From the NCBI RefSeq assembly GCF_018729455.1, contig NZ_JAHHZF010000001.1:1-64000 (forward strand): a stretch of 64,000 nucleotides of DNA. Direction: 5' to 3'. Each line of letters opens with the position of its first letter. Within the stretch, counting starts at the first letter, position 1. Origin of the DNA: Prosthecodimorpha staleyi (GTDB lineage Bacteria; Pseudomonadota; Alphaproteobacteria; Rhizobiales; Ancalomicrobiaceae). Of the stretch, positions 8,394 to 17,708 are shown piece by piece. A program made the position numbers and the translations under genes. Under the pieces are notes generated by a model. The model saw only the letters and a list, made by a program, of their open reading frames with translations, did no database searches and was not told the DNA's origin.

Positions 8394-9284
8394 ATGGCCG
8401 GCAGCGCAGGCCCGGCCGGCCGCGGCCTCGACCACCTGGTCCTCGCCGTGAAGGATCTGGAAGCCGCCGCGGCCGCCTATGGCCGGCTCGGCTTCACCGT
8501 GACGCCGCGCGCCCAGCATCCCTGGGGCACGGCCAACCATCTGGTCCAGCTCGGCGGCTCGTTCCTGGAAGTCCTCGGCATCGACCGCCCGGAGCTGATC
8601 CGGCCAGCGGAGCCCGGCGGCTTCTCGTTCGGCGCCTTCAACCGCGATTTCCTCGCCCGGCGCGAGGGCTTCTCGATGCTGGTGCTCGATTCGCGCGATG
8701 CCGACGCGGATATCGCCGATTTCGCCCGCAGGGGTCTGCCGACCTTTCCGCGCTTCGATTTCGAGCGTGTCGCGCGCGGACCGGACGGCAGCGAACGCAA
8801 GGTCGCCTTCTCGCTCGCCTTCACGCGGATCGGCGCCGGCGGCGAGGCCGGCTTCTTCACCTGCGCGCAGCACTATCCGGAGAATTTCTGGAAATCGGAC
8901 TTCCAGCACCACGCCAACACGGCCGTCGATATCGCGGCCGTCACCCTTGTGGCGCCCGATCCGATGGCGCTGCAGTCGCGCCTGGCGGCCTATGCCGGCT
9001 CCGACCGGGTGCGCATCACCGGACACGGCATCGCGGTCGAGACCGCACGCGGGACGATCGAGGCGGTCACGCCGCACGGCGCACGACTGATCTACGGGCT
9101 CAACTCCGATCCTGCCGGCGGTGACGAGCCCCGCTTCGCCGGCTTCCGCATCGCGGTCGCCGATCCGGCCGCCGCCGAGCGCGCCCTCAGCCAGGGCGGG
9201 CTCCCGGCGGAGCCGATCGCCGGCCGGCTGGTCGTCCCGCCCAGCACGCTGTTCGGCACGGCTCTCGCCTTCGAGGCGCGGTGA
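8394..9284 (+). CDS. VOC-superfamily (glyoxalase-like) protein
   Basis: 296 residues. The N-terminus GLDHLVLAVKDLEAAAAAYG is the classic opening of a vicinal-oxygen-chelate module: a metal-ligand His followed by a helix with paired aromatic residues. A second module can be seen after ~residue 150 (HHANTAVDIAAVTLVAPDP), so two beta-alpha-beta modules are present, as in the glyoxalase_3-like group. The substrate cannot be predicted. It starts three bases downstream of the DUF350 gene stop and ends the short run that begins with ccdA. Confidence 0.8.
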   Translation: MAGSAGPAGRGLDHLVLAVKDLEAAAAAYGRLGFTVTPRAQHPWGTANHLVQLGGSFLEVLGIDRPELIRPAEPGGFSFGAFNRDFLARREGFSMLVLDSRDADADIADFARRGLPTFPRFDFERVARGPDGSERKVAFSLAFTRIGAGGEAGFFTCAQHYPENFWKSDFQHHANTAVDIAAVTLVAPDPMALQSRLAAYAGSDRVRITGHGIAVETARGTIEAVTPHGARLIYGLNSDPAGGDEPRFAGFRIAVADPAAAERALSQGGLPAEPIAGRLVVPPSTLFGTALAFEAR

Positions 9285-9379
9285 GGGCCATGGGGCCCGA
9301 TCCGCGCACCGAGTTGTGCTAGACTGAGACGTCAGACGGCTGGAGAGCCGAAACACGGTTCGTTCGGAGGCAACGCGTC

Positions 9380-9586
9380 ATGGCCGAGTCACCACCGCAT
9401 GTACCTGCTCCATCACGATCCGAAGCCAAGGCGGAGTCGCGCAAGCGCGATCTCGAGACCTTGCGGTCAGGCGGCAGATCGGCTGATGAAATCAATGCCG
9501 CCAATGGCGTTCTGGCGCGGGTCGCGCCGAACCGCATTCGGATCGTTGCCGTGCGAAGACTGGCATCCGAACCGGGCATGAAGTGA
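9380..9586 (+). CDS. Small protein coupled to a nucleotidyltransferase gene
   Basis: A 68-residue, charged protein with an ATG at 9380 and a ribosome site GGAGG (9366-9370) at good spacing. Its N-terminal half is proline-rich then basic (SRSEAKAESRKRD). The C-terminal half contains SADEINAANGVLARVAPNRIRI. No family recognised. The stop overlaps the next gene's GTG start as GTGA (9583-9586), which implies translational coupling. A small first gene coupled to a nucleotidyltransferase resembles antitoxin-toxin layouts, but this is inference from arrangement only. Confidence 0.6.
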   Translation: MAESPPHVPAPSRSEAKAESRKRDLETLRSGGRSADEINAANGVLARVAPNRIRIVAVRRLASEPGMK

Positions 9587-10350
9587 GCCAGGGCGACTTT
9601 CTGAGCGGCGCCGAGATCGCTCGAATTCTGGCAGGCTTCGGCGACGAGGACGTGGTTATCGTCGGCGGTCAAGCCGCCTTCATTTGGAGCCGTCACTACG
9701 CCCTCGATCCTGATGGGTTGATCGTCAGCCGTGATTTGGATTTCGTCCACACCGGGAGGGCCGCGGAGCGTCTGGCGGCGAGTTTCTACGCGCCGCCACC
9801 GGTGTTTCCGACGGCCGACGATGCGACGCCCAACTCCAGCGTGGTGACGATCGAACTCGGCGGGCGGGCGGTCACGATCGATTTCCTGACCGGCATCGCC
9901 GGTGTCGAGACCGGGTCCTTGATGCGAAATGCCGTCCGTCTCGAAGCGACGCTGGAGTTCGGCGCCACGATCGAGGTGACGGTGATGCACCCGCTCCATC
10001 TTCTGGCGAGCCGCCTCGCCAACATCAATCAACTGCGCCGGCATGACGAGCGGACCGTGGACCAGGCGAGGGTCAGCATCGATGTCTTGCGGCGCTTCGT
10101 GGGCGAAATGGTCGAGCTCGGATTGCTGACGGAAGCGATGTGGACGTTGCGTGAGCTTGAATTCGTCATTCGCGACAGGCATGCCGGGCGCGCAAGTCAC
10201 AGGCGTTTCGGCGATCGTCTCAACATCGTGGCAGTCCTCGCGGCCTTTCTGGATGATGCGGCCTTCGATCAGCGCTGGCGCGAAGGCAGCCTCCGTCCCA
10301 CCTATCGACGCAGCCTCACCCGCCTGGAACGAAAGTTGGGAAACCGATAG
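9583..10350 (+). CDS. Nucleotidyltransferase-fold protein, possible toxin of a coupled pair
   Basis: 255 residues from GTG 9583. Three elements of the pol-beta nucleotidyltransferase fold are visible: GGQAA near residue 27, the acidic pair SRDLDFV ~20 residues later, and a third acidic strand AVTIDFLTG near residue 105. This is the layout of AbiEii-like and MNT-type enzymes. All three acidic positions are kept, so activity is plausible. The C-terminal half is helical with several basic patches. Translation is coupled to the preceding 68-residue gene. Housekeeping kdsA begins 83 bases later. Substrate (tRNA, protein or small molecule) unknown. Confidence 0.65.
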   Translation: MSQGDFLSGAEIARILAGFGDEDVVIVGGQAAFIWSRHYALDPDGLIVSRDLDFVHTGRAAERLAASFYAPPPVFPTADDATPNSSVVTIELGGRAVTIDFLTGIAGVETGSLMRNAVRLEATLEFGATIEVTVMHPLHLLASRLANINQLRRHDERTVDQARVSIDVLRRFVGEMVELGLLTEAMWTLRELEFVIRDRHAGRASHRRFGDRLNIVAVLAAFLDDAAFDQRWREGSLRPTYRRSLTRLERKLGNR

Positions 10351-10433
10351 CGGTCGGCGCCGTCCGCAGCCTCCCGCGTTGCCCCGGCGGGCGGTTCCGG
10401 CTAAATCCTCGGCCTCCAGAAGGAGCGCTCCGC

Positions 10434-11276
10434 ATGAATCCGAATTCCGAAGTCGCCGTCGGCCCCGTCCGCTTCGGCAACCGCCTGCCGCTCGCCCTGA
10501 TCGCCGGCCCGTGCCAGATGGAGAGCCGCGAGCATGCGCTCGAGATGGCCTCGGCGCTGAAGGAGATCGCCGGGCGGCTCGGCATCGGCCTCGTCTACAA
10601 GACCTCCTTCGACAAGGCCAACCGCACCAGCCTCAACGCGCAGCGCGGCATGGGGCTCGCGGCGGCCATGCCGGTCTTCGCCGAGATCAAGGAGCGCCTC
10701 GGCCTGCCGACGCTGACCGATGTCCATGACGCCGAGCAGTGCGCGCCGGTCGCCGAGGTGGTCGACATCCTGCAGATTCCGGCCTTCCTGTGCCGCCAGA
10801 CCGATCTGCTCATCGCGGCGGCCCGGACCGGCCGCGTGGTCAATGTCAAGAAGGGCCAGTTCCTGGCGCCCTGGGACATGAAGAACGTCGCCGCCAAGCT
10901 GATCGGCGCCGGCAACCCCAACGTGATGCTGACCGAGCGCGGCGCCAGCTTCGGCTACAACACGCTCGTCTCCGACATGCGCGCGCTGCCAATCATGGCC
11001 GAGACCGGCGCGCCGGTGATCTTCGACGCGACCCATTCGGTGCAGCAGCCGGGCGGGCAGGGCACCTCCTCGGGCGGCGACCGGCGCATGGTGCCGGTGC
11101 TGGCCCGCGCCGCGGTGGCGGTCGGCGTCGCCGGCGTGTTCATCGAGACCCACCAGGACCCGGACCGCGCACCCTCCGACGGCCCCAACATGGTACGGCT
11201 CGACGAGATGGAGGCGCTCCTCGCCGAACTGATCGCCTTCGACCGTCTGGCCAAGCAGAGGCCGGCCGCCGCCTGA
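10434..11276 (+). CDS. kdsA: 3-deoxy-8-phosphooctulonate synthase (KDO8P synthase)
   Basis: 280 residues, normal for KdsA, which condenses phosphoenolpyruvate with arabinose 5-phosphate to make KDO 8-phosphate for lipopolysaccharide. Conserved pieces include [42 protein letters not shown] and [18 protein letters not shown]. The Cys of IAGPC (C27), together with His in THSVQ, Glu in FIETH and Asp in HQDPD, makes up the ligand set of metal-dependent class II enzymes; the E. coli type has Asn at the first position. Metal dependence is therefore inferred. The start ATG follows AAGGAG at a good distance. Confidence 0.96.
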   Translation: MNPNSEVAVGPVRFGNRLPLALIAGPCQMESREHALEMASALKEIAGRLGIGLVYKTSFDKANRTSLNAQRGMGLAAAMPVFAEIKERLGLPTLTDVHDAEQCAPVAEVVDILQIPAFLCRQTDLLIAAARTGRVVNVKKGQFLAPWDMKNVAAKLIGAGNPNVMLTERGASFGYNTLVSDMRALPIMAETGAPVIFDATHSVQQPGGQGTSSGGDRRMVPVLARAAVAVGVAGVFIETHQDPDRAPSDGPNMVRLDEMEALLAELIAFDRLAKQRPAAA

Positions 11277-11420
11277 TCCGGGTGAACCCTGACGGCGCCG
11301 TCATCGAAGCCGAATCGGGGCGCGCCATGATCTGGCGCAACGCTCCGACGGAATGCCGGGTCCAGTCTCCGCTCCGTCGAAGGGCCGCGATGGTCGACGG
11401 CCCGGTTCGGAGAACGGGAC

Positions 11421-11621
11421 ATGAGACCCGCCGTATTGATCTGGATCATGCTCGCGACAGTGCTCGCCGGTACCGGCGTGACCATCGTGATCCTGATGCC
11501 GGAACTGCAGCACTCCCTCAACAAGGCGATCCCGATCGCGGCCCTGGCCGGCGTCGTGCTGGCCATTCCGCTGTCGATCGGCGTTGCGGCGAAGATCCGC
11601 GGCGGCGCGAAGCTCGGCTGA
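11421..11621 (+). CDS. Small two-helix membrane protein, 66 aa
   Basis: The ATG at 11421 follows CGGAGAACGGGAC, a usable ribosome site. The product has two hydrophobic segments (LIWIMLATVLAGTGVTIVIL and IPIAALAGVVLAIPLSIGVA) joined by a short loop MPELQHSLNK, and a short basic tail, so it should be an inner-membrane hairpin. No family name recognised. It lies between kdsA and the convergent mazG gene and looks monocistronic. The codon pattern matches its neighbours, so I treat it as real. Confidence 0.65.
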   Translation: MRPAVLIWIMLATVLAGTGVTIVILMPELQHSLNKAIPIAALAGVVLAIPLSIGVAAKIRGGAKLG

Positions 11622-11681
11622 GCGTCGAATGCACGGCACGACCGGCGCGGGCGGCGCCGGGCTCGTGCCATACCCTCAGCC

Positions 11682-12512
11682 TCACGGGGCCATCGCCGAC
11701 TTGGCCTGCTGCCAGATCGCCTCCATCTCGTCGAGGCTCGCCTGTGCCGGGCTTGAGCCGCGCGCCGCCAGCACCGCCTCGATATGGGCGAAGCGACGGC
11801 GGAACTTCTCGTTGGTGACGCGCAGCGCGGCCTCCGGATCGAGCTTCAGATGGCGCGCGAGATTGGCGACGGCGAACAGCACGTCGCCAAGTTCGGCCTC
11901 GGTGGCGGCGGCATCGCGCGGCGTGCGGTCGATCTCCGCCTCGATCTCGTCGAGTTCTTCGCGGATTTTCGCGATCACCGCCTTCGGATCGTTCCAGTCG
12001 AAGCCGACCGTGCCGGCCTTGTCCTGAAGCTTCACCGCCCGGACCAGCCCGGGCATTCCCGCCGGCACGTCGTCGAGCAGGCTCGGCGCCGTCTCGGTGA
12101 GGCCACGTGCTGCGCGGCGGGCCGCCTTCATGACCTTTTCCTCGGCCTTGATCCGGTTCCAGGCGCCCTTGGCCATGCCGGCCGAGCGCGCCGTCTCGTC
12201 GCCGAAGACATGCGGATGGCGGCGGATCATCTTGGCTGTGATCGCCTCGACGACCGCGCCGAAATCGAACGTGCCGACCTCCTCGGCCATGCGCGCGTGG
12301 TAGACCACCTGCAGCAGGAGGTCGCCCAATTCCTCGCGCAGGTCGTCGGGATCGCCGCGCTCGATGGCGTCCGCCACCTCGAAGGCCTCCTCGACCGTAA
12401 AGGGCGCGATCGAGCGGAAATCCTGCTCGACATCCCACGGACAGCCCGTCTCGGGGTGGCGCAGCGCGGCCATGATCTCGATCAGCCGGGCAATGTCGCG
12501 GGACGGGGTCAT
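11682..12512 (-). CDS. mazG: Nucleoside triphosphate pyrophosphohydrolase MazG
   Basis: 276 residues with two MazG modules, the normal full-length form that hydrolyses NTPs and aberrant nucleotides to monophosphates. The N-terminal module has FTVEEAFEVADAIERGD and REELGDLLLQVVYHARMAEE, the EExxE...ExxD metal-binding pattern. The C-terminal module has EELDEIEAEIDR and TEAELGDVLFAVANLARHL. The start is placed at 12512 (MTPSRDIARLIEIMAALR), which has GGAG at good spacing; the open frame upstream is arginine-rich and unlikely to be coding. The downstream end nearly meets the small membrane gene. Confidence 0.95.
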   Translation of the reverse strand: MTPSRDIARLIEIMAALRHPETGCPWDVEQDFRSIAPFTVEEAFEVADAIERGDPDDLREELGDLLLQVVYHARMAEEVGTFDFGAVVEAITAKMIRRHPHVFGDETARSAGMAKGAWNRIKAEEKVMKAARRAARGLTETAPSLLDDVPAGMPGLVRAVKLQDKAGTVGFDWNDPKAVIAKIREELDEIEAEIDRTPRDAAATEAELGDVLFAVANLARHLKLDPEAALRVTNEKFRRRFAHIEAVLAARGSSPAQASLDEMEAIWQQAKSAMAP

Positions 12513-12752
12513 GGCAGTCTCCGATCGGCGGTCGCGGTGCGGGCGGAGGGACGCTCGACCGACCTGTTCAGGTCGCGACGGACCGCCTCGGGTCGTCGGC
12601 ATCGTCTTCCGAAAGCGGGCGACCGCCGGACCGACGCGACGTTGTCCCGATGCCTCAATGGCGCGACGGCGGGGCGAACGCAAGCGGGCCGACCGTATCG
12701 AGTCCCTTCGGATTGCGCGGCCGAATCGCGACCCGGTCCGGCTGCCGGGACT

Positions 12753-13073
12753 TCAGTAACGGTCGAGCTCGTTCAGGCGCCGGTCGTAGGCGTTGAGGAC
12801 GCAGTTGGCGTCGCAGCCGCAGCCGTTGCGCTGGTCGAGCCAGGCGCGCTGGTCATCGCGCAGCCGAACGGCCCGGCTGGCCGGCAGACGGTTCATCAAA
12901 AGCCGGTAGACCTGACTCATCTGATCGTCCTGCGCGGAGATCTGCGGCGTGTCGCAAATCACGATCTCCGGACAGGTTCGCGAAGCGTAGTAGGGCCGGC
13001 AATCGAACCCGGCCGCCGAGGCCGCAACCGTGCCGGCCGCGAGCAGAAGGAGGGTGGTGGCGACGAGGCGCAT
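12753..13073 (-). CDS. Secreted LprI/DUF1311-like protein
   Basis: 106 residues. A clear signal peptide (MRLVATTLLLLAAGTVAASAAG) precedes a small cysteine-rich domain with six cysteines. The end, LRDDQRAWLDQRNGCGCDANC followed by a Tyr-rich tail, is the DQRxWxxxR-C pattern of the LprI (DUF1311) family. Some members inhibit lysozyme; others are uncharacterised, so the activity here is not established. Periplasmic location is expected. It is divergent from arfB across 232 bases. The 240-base gap between its end and mazG shows no gene. Confidence 0.8.
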   Translation of the reverse strand: MRLVATTLLLLAAGTVAASAAGFDCRPYYASRTCPEIVICDTPQISAQDDQMSQVYRLLMNRLPASRAVRLRDDQRAWLDQRNGCGCDANCVLNAYDRRLNELDRY

Positions 13074-13305
13074 GGCGATCTCTCTTTGGCGGCCGTCGGG
13101 GAGACGGCCGGCATCCTGCCACAGCGGCAGGGGATCGGGGAGATGCCCTTGGGACACGGTCGCGGTCGAAACGGTTTCGTCAGCCGCGCACGCCCCGTCG
13201 ACGATCCGCTCGGCTCGCGCCATAGTGCGCCCGACAGAACGGTACCGCGCCGGCTCCCCCGGAGCCGATGGGGTGCCGGCAGGAACGAGACTGGGAACCG
13301 GCCCG

Positions 13306-13749
13306 ATGGACGAAATGCAGGAGGGCTGGCTCAGGGTCGACGCGCGAATCGCGATCCACGAAAACGAGATCGCCGAAAGCTTCATGCGTGCCTCCGGGCC
13401 GGGCGGGCAGAACGTCAACAAGGTCTCCACGGCGGTGGAACTGCGCTTCGATGCGGTCCGCTCGCCCAACCTGCCGGAGCCGGTGCGCGATCGGCTGCTG
13501 CGGCTTGCGGGCCGGCGGCTGACGCAGGACGGCATCCTGATTATCCGGGCCGACCGGTTCCGGACCCAGGAGCGCAACCGCCAGGACGCGCGCGAGCGGC
13601 TCGTGGCGCTGATCGCCCAGGCCGCCGCGCCGCCGCCGCCGCCGCGCCGGCCGACCAAGCCGACCAAGGGATCGCAGGAGCGCCGGATCGCGGCCAAGAA
13701 GCGCCGTAGCGTGATCAAGTCGGATCGCGGCCGGACGGATCACGACTGA
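13306..13749 (+). CDS. arfB: Alternative ribosome-rescue factor / peptidyl-tRNA hydrolase ArfB
   Basis: 147 residues, the usual size for ArfB (YaeJ), which enters stalled ribosomes lacking a codon and hydrolyses peptidyl-tRNA. The catalytic GGQ is at residues 33-35 in RASGPGGQNVNKVSTAVELR. The C-terminal tail is strongly basic (QERRIAAKKRRSVIKSDR), as needed to occupy the empty mRNA channel, and follows a proline run. The start is uncertain between ATG 13306 and ATG 13315. No upstream gene is close, so it is probably monocistronic. Confidence 0.93.
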   Translation: MDEMQEGWLRVDARIAIHENEIAESFMRASGPGGQNVNKVSTAVELRFDAVRSPNLPEPVRDRLLRLAGRRLTQDGILIIRADRFRTQERNRQDARERLVALIAQAAAPPPPPRRPTKPTKGSQERRIAAKKRRSVIKSDRGRTDHD

Positions 13750-13880
13750 GCGGCGGACCGGGCAGGAGTGGTGGCGGATCCACCCTCGGACCCGACAGGG
13801 CTTTCAAAAGGGCGGCGGAACGGCGGCCGGGCAGGGGCGACACGGCGCCGGGGCTGACGCCATGTGGGTGGGCGATCAAT

Positions 13881-14276
13881 CTATCGGGCGTCGATGCCGG
13901 GTTCGGCGCGATCCTCGTGGTCATGGCCCGCGTCGTCGGCCGGATCGGCCGCGGCGACCAGGAACGGCATCGACATCCGGCTTTCCGGGCAGGCGCGGCC
14001 GATCGGTGTCCAGGAGGTGACGTTCGTGGCCATTTCGCAGCGCATCAGGCCGACCGGCAGGCAAATGGTCGTGCCGAGCGCGTAGTCCTGGCCGCGGGCG
14101 CGGCAGGTGCAGTCGGCCCGCGCCGGGGGCGCGGCGCCCAGAAGGGCGCTGGACAGGACCAAGACCCGCAGGACGGCAGTGCCCAGGACAGCGCCGTTCC
14201 GAGCCGCGCCAATGGCCAACCGCGCCGGCGGGCGGGCCGGATCGCGAATAGGCCGGAAGGGGCGGGCCGACGACAT
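13881..14276 (-). CDS. Small cysteine-containing secreted protein
   Basis: 131 residues from the chosen ATG at 14276. A basic N-terminus and hydrophobic stretch (VLGTAVLRVLVLSSALLGAA) ending PPARA form a signal peptide. The mature part begins DCTCRARGQDYALGTTICLP and continues RCEMATNVTSWTPIG, with five cysteines in ~45 residues, followed by a short acidic and histidine-containing tail. No function recognised. The region between its start and the end of the GFA gene is 71 bases. The real start may lie slightly upstream. It converges with arfB. Confidence 0.6.
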   Translation of the reverse strand: MSSARPFRPIRDPARPPARLAIGAARNGAVLGTAVLRVLVLSSALLGAAPPARADCTCRARGQDYALGTTICLPVGLMRCEMATNVTSWTPIGRACPESRMSMPFLVAAADPADDAGHDHEDRAEPGIDAR

Positions 14277-14347
14277 CGCGGCAGCATAGCACCGTGACGC
14301 GCGCCCGGTGAACGACGATCGCGTGAACGGCGTCTGTGGGCGCCGCC

Positions 14348-14782
14348 TCAATGATGGGCCGATTCGGGCCCCTCGTCGGTATAGTCGGGCAGGTCGCGGT
14401 CGAAACCCTTGGCGGCCTCGCGGCGCGTGTCGACCCAGGTGTTGCGCGTCGCCGTGACCCGGTCCGGCTCATCGAGCGTGGCGACCGTCACGTCGATCCG
14501 GCGATCGTCGTCGATGTGGAAGAACAGCTGCGAGCCGCATTGCGGACAGAACAGGCGCTTGGCGGTCGGGCTCGACCGGTAGGACGCCGGCTCGCCCATC
14601 ACGAGTTCGAAATCCCGCAAGTCCACCGTCGCCCAGGTCACGAACAGTGCCCCCGACGAGCGCTGGCACAAGCTGCAATGGCAATGCACCACGTCGCGCG
14701 GCAGGCCCTTCAGCCGGTAGCGGATCGCCCCGCACAGGCAGCCGCCCTCATGCGGGTCCTCGTCACTGGTCGTCTCGCTCAT
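14348..14782 (-). CDS. GFA family zinc protein
   Basis: 144 residues with the zinc-binding cysteine pattern of the GFA (glutathione-dependent formaldehyde-activating enzyme/CENP-V) fold: GGCLCGAIRY, HCHCSLCQRSSGA and LFCPQCGSQLFF. The residues surrounding the second zinc site are intact. Many family members have no proven activity on formaldehyde, so the role is left open. Its ATG overlaps the stop of the upstream exonuclease III gene by four bases (ATGA at 14779-14782), so it is translated by coupling as the second gene of that operon. Confidence 0.88.
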   Translation of the reverse strand: MSETTSDEDPHEGGCLCGAIRYRLKGLPRDVVHCHCSLCQRSSGALFVTWATVDLRDFELVMGEPASYRSSPTAKRLFCPQCGSQLFFHIDDDRRIDVTVATLDEPDRVTATRNTWVDTRREAAKGFDRDLPDYTDEGPESAHH

Positions 14783-15567
14783 GGTGCCCCCATGCTGAGT
14801 TCAACCCAAACCGGAACATGGTCGGACGGCTTCTCCCAGCCGCGCACATGCCGGTCGATGCCGACGGCCGTCAGCCGATCGGCTGCCTGGGGCGACAGGA
14901 GACAATGGTCGATGCGGATGCCGTCATTCTTCTGCCAGGCGCCGGCCTGGTAGTCCCAGAAGGTGTAGAGCGCCCCGTCGGAGGTCGCCCGCACGGCATC
15001 GACGAAACCGAGTGTTTCCAGGCGCCGGAAGCTCGCCCGACTTTCCGGCTGAAACAGCGCGTCGTTCAGCCAGTTGTTCGGATGGCGGGCGTCGATCGGC
15101 TGGGGAATCACGTTGTAGTCGCCGACCATCAGGTAGGGGATCTCTTCGCCGAGCCGCCGTGCCGCATGGCGTTCGAGGCGGTCCATCCAGGCGAGCTTGT
15201 AGGAGAACTTCTCCGTCCCGATCGGGTTGCCGTTGGGCAGATAGAGCCCGGCAATGGTCAGCGGCCCGGCGGCGGTCGCGAAGGTCGCCTCGATGAACCG
15301 GGACTGCACGTCGTCGGGATCGCCCGGCAGGCCGCGACCGACCGCGACCGGCTCGGCCAGCGAAAGCACCGCCACGCCGTTGAAGCCCTTCTGGCCGTGC
15401 ACTGCCGCGTGGTAGCCGAGCGCCCGCACTTCGGCGACCGGGAAGCCCTCGTCGACCGTCTTGATCTCCTGCAGGCAGACCACGTCGGGGCGTGCTTCGG
15501 CGAGCCAGGCGACGAGCCCGTCGATCCGCGCCTTGGAGCCGTTGATATTCCAGGTCGCGATCTTCAT
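14779..15567 (-). CDS. xth: Exodeoxyribonuclease III (AP endonuclease)
   Basis: 262 residues of the ExoIII/EEP fold for base-excision repair. Catalytic landmarks: the Asn in MKIATWNINGSKARIDG, Glu in VVCLQEIK, Tyr in LYLPNG, Asp and Asn in VGDYNVIP, Asp in IRIDHCLLS and the terminal SDHVPVWVEL. Length is typical of the XthA group. The start at 15567 gives the canonical first residues; the frame upstream is arginine/proline-rich shadow. It is the first gene of a two-gene unit with the GFA gene and diverges from nuoA across 543 bases. Confidence 0.95.
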   Translation of the reverse strand: MKIATWNINGSKARIDGLVAWLAEARPDVVCLQEIKTVDEGFPVAEVRALGYHAAVHGQKGFNGVAVLSLAEPVAVGRGLPGDPDDVQSRFIEATFATAAGPLTIAGLYLPNGNPIGTEKFSYKLAWMDRLERHAARRLGEEIPYLMVGDYNVIPQPIDARHPNNWLNDALFQPESRASFRRLETLGFVDAVRATSDGALYTFWDYQAGAWQKNDGIRIDHCLLSPQAADRLTAVGIDRHVRGWEKPSDHVPVWVELSMGAP

Positions 15568-16110
15568 CGTCCGTCCGAAATGCCAGAGTCGGCGCCATCT
15601 TAGCGGAGGTGCGCGGTTTGTCATCACAGGGCCCGCATCGCGCCGGTCGCCGGCACCGCTGCCGGGACCAGCCATTCCGGAGGCGGCCGGCTGGTATGCC
15701 AGATTGGCGCGGCCGAAGACGAATCGGAACCATGCCGGCGGCGGGAGGCCGGGCGCCGCACCCGACGCTCGGTTCCGGCCTCCCATCGGCATGGCGACGC
15801 TCTGCGTGACGGGGCGGGTCGGCGCGGATGCGCCGGCGCTGAGAACTCGTCCGAATTGATGGGTTCACAGTGCCGCGGGGCGGGCGGGAATGCGCTTGCG
15901 CGAGCCCCCACGCTGGGCTAAGCGTGCGGCGGTTGCGGTGCGGAAAAGGCGGCGTCGGACGGGTTCCGGACACGGGTTCCGCGGCGCTACGGGAAACTAC
16001 GAAATGCCCTCCGGCGGCACTCTCTGGGCGCCGGGGCGGATCGGGAGATCCCTGAACGGTCTAGCCTGCCCGCCTTCCGCTTCAAGCGGCGTTCGACGAG
16101 GTCGACGGTC
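15568..16110 (+). promoter_or_regulatory. Divergent intergenic region with weak promoter candidate for the nuo operon
   Basis: 543 bases separate the exonuclease III gene (minus) from nuoA (plus). No convincing gene is present. A possible promoter reads TTGCGC (15896-15901), 16 bases, then CTAAGC (15918-15923), which would leave a ~180-base leader before nuoA. The match to alphaproteobacterial sigma-70 sites is poor, so this is a guess. The nuoA ribosome site is GAGG near 16098. Confidence 0.3.
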
Positions 16111-16476
16111 ATGAATGACCTTCTGAGCAACTACCTGCCGATCGCGGTCTTCATCGGCGTTGCCGCCGTGATCGGACTTGCTCTTTTGATCGCGCCCTTT
16201 GCGGTCGCCTATAAGAGCCCGGATCCGGAGAAGCTGTCCGCCTACGAGTGCGGCTTCAATGCCTTCGACGATGCGCGCATGAAGTTCGATGTGCGGTTCT
16301 ATCTGGTCTCGATCCTGTTCATCATCTTCGATCTCGAAGTGGCGTTTCTGTTCCCTTGGGCGACCGTGTTCGGCGACATCGGCTGGTTCGGCTTCTGGTC
16401 AATGATGGTGTTCCTCGGCGTGTTGACCATCGGCTTCGTCTACGAGTGGAAGAAGGGAGCCCTGGAATGGGATTGA
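16111..16476 (+). CDS. nuoA: NADH-quinone oxidoreductase subunit A
   Basis: 121 residues with three membrane helices. The conserved loop [20 protein letters not shown] carries the family Cys, and the second helix is [20 protein letters not shown]. This subunit links the peripheral and membrane arms of complex I and sits beside the quinone channel. It is the first gene of the operon; its stop overlaps the nuoB start by ten bases. Confidence 0.97.
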   Translation: MNDLLSNYLPIAVFIGVAAVIGLALLIAPFAVAYKSPDPEKLSAYECGFNAFDDARMKFDVRFYLVSILFIIFDLEVAFLFPWATVFGDIGWFGFWSMMVFLGVLTIGFVYEWKKGALEWD

Positions 16477-17051
16477 TCCAGCCGACGGGCGGCCCGCTGG
16501 TCGCCCCGAGCCCCAAGGGCCTCATCGATCCGTCGACCGGCAAGCCGATCGGGGCCACCGATCCCTTCTTTCTCGACATCAATGCCGAGCTCGCCGACAA
16601 GGGCTTCCTGGTCACGGCGACCGACGATCTGATCAACTGGGCGCGCACCGGCTCGCTCATGTGGATGACCTTCGGCCTCGCCTGCTGCGCGGTCGAGATG
16701 ATGCAGATGTCGATGCCGCGCTACGATGCCGAGCGCTTCGGCTTCGCGCCACGCGCCAGCCCGCGCCAGTCCGACGTGATGATCGTCGCCGGCACGCTGA
16801 CCAACAAGATGGCCCCGGCGCTGCGCAAGGTCTACGACCAGATGCCGGAGCCCCGCTACGTCATCTCGATGGGCTCCTGCGCCAATGGTGGCGGCTACTA
16901 CCACTATTCCTATTCGGTGGTGCGCGGCTGCGACCGCGTGGTGCCGGTCGACATCTACGTGCCCGGCTGCCCGCCGACGGCGGAGGCGCTGCTCTACGGC
17001 GTGCTCCTGCTGCAGAAGAAGATCCGGCGCACCGGGACGATCGAGCGCTGA
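16467..17051 (+). CDS. nuoB: NADH-quinone oxidoreductase subunit B
   Basis: 194 residues. It binds the terminal iron-sulphur cluster N2 that hands electrons to quinone. The four ligands are visible: the adjacent Cys pair in [13 protein letters not shown], the Cys of [16 protein letters not shown], and that of [15 protein letters not shown]. The start at 16467 lies inside the end of nuoA. The N-terminal ~40 residues ([16 protein letters not shown]) are an extension common in this order. Confidence 0.97.
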   Translation: MGLIQPTGGPLVAPSPKGLIDPSTGKPIGATDPFFLDINAELADKGFLVTATDDLINWARTGSLMWMTFGLACCAVEMMQMSMPRYDAERFGFAPRASPRQSDVMIVAGTLTNKMAPALRKVYDQMPEPRYVISMGSCANGGGYYHYSYSVVRGCDRVVPVDIYVPGCPPTAEALLYGVLLLQKKIRRTGTIER

Positions 17052-17087
17052 CCGCGCGTCGCCCCGGACCCAAGAAGTGAGGAGCCC

Positions 17088-17693
17088 ATGAACGAGGCAC
17101 CGACGGAACTCGGGGACTACATCGCCGGCGCACTCGGGCCGAAGGTCGAGGGCTGGGCGGTCGGCGTCGACATGCTGACGCTGACGGCCACGCCGGCCAC
17201 CATCCTCGACGTGCTCGCCTTCCTGCGCGACGACGCGCGCCTGCGCTTCGTCAGCTTCATCGACATCTGCGGTGTCGACTATCCGGCCCGCGATCAGCGC
17301 TTCGACGTGGTCTACCACCTGCTCTCGCCGAGCCTGAATACGCGCCTGCGCATCAAGGTACAGACCGACGAGATGACGCCGGTGCCGTCCGCGACCGGGC
17401 TCTATCCGGGTGCAGACTGGTTCGAGCGCGAGGCCTACGACCTCTACGGCATCCTGTTCACCGGCCATCACGACCTGCGCCGCATCCTGACCGACTACGG
17501 TTTCGACGGTCATCCGCTGCGCAAGGACTTCCCGATGACCGGCTTCGTCGAGGTCCGCTACGACGAAGAGCAGAAGCGGGTCGTCTACGAGCCGGTCCGG
17601 CTCAACCAGGAATTCCGCAATTTCGACTTCCTGTCCCCGTGGGAAGGCACCGAATACGTGCTGCCCGGCGACGAAAAAGCCAAGTCGAACTGA
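17088..17693 (+). CDS. nuoC: NADH-quinone oxidoreductase subunit C
   Basis: 201 residues, the 30-kDa subunit of the peripheral arm as a separate gene and not fused to NuoD. Signature stretches are [49 protein letters not shown] and [19 protein letters not shown]. It has no cofactor and helps hold NuoD near the quinone site. The ATG at 17088 follows TGAGGAGC at proper spacing. Confidence 0.97.
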   Translation: MNEAPTELGDYIAGALGPKVEGWAVGVDMLTLTATPATILDVLAFLRDDARLRFVSFIDICGVDYPARDQRFDVVYHLLSPSLNTRLRIKVQTDEMTPVPSATGLYPGADWFEREAYDLYGILFTGHHDLRRILTDYGFDGHPLRKDFPMTGFVEVRYDEEQKRVVYEPVRLNQEFRNFDFLSPWEGTEYVLPGDEKAKSN

Positions 17694-17708
17694 CGAGAGT
17701 GCGCGACC

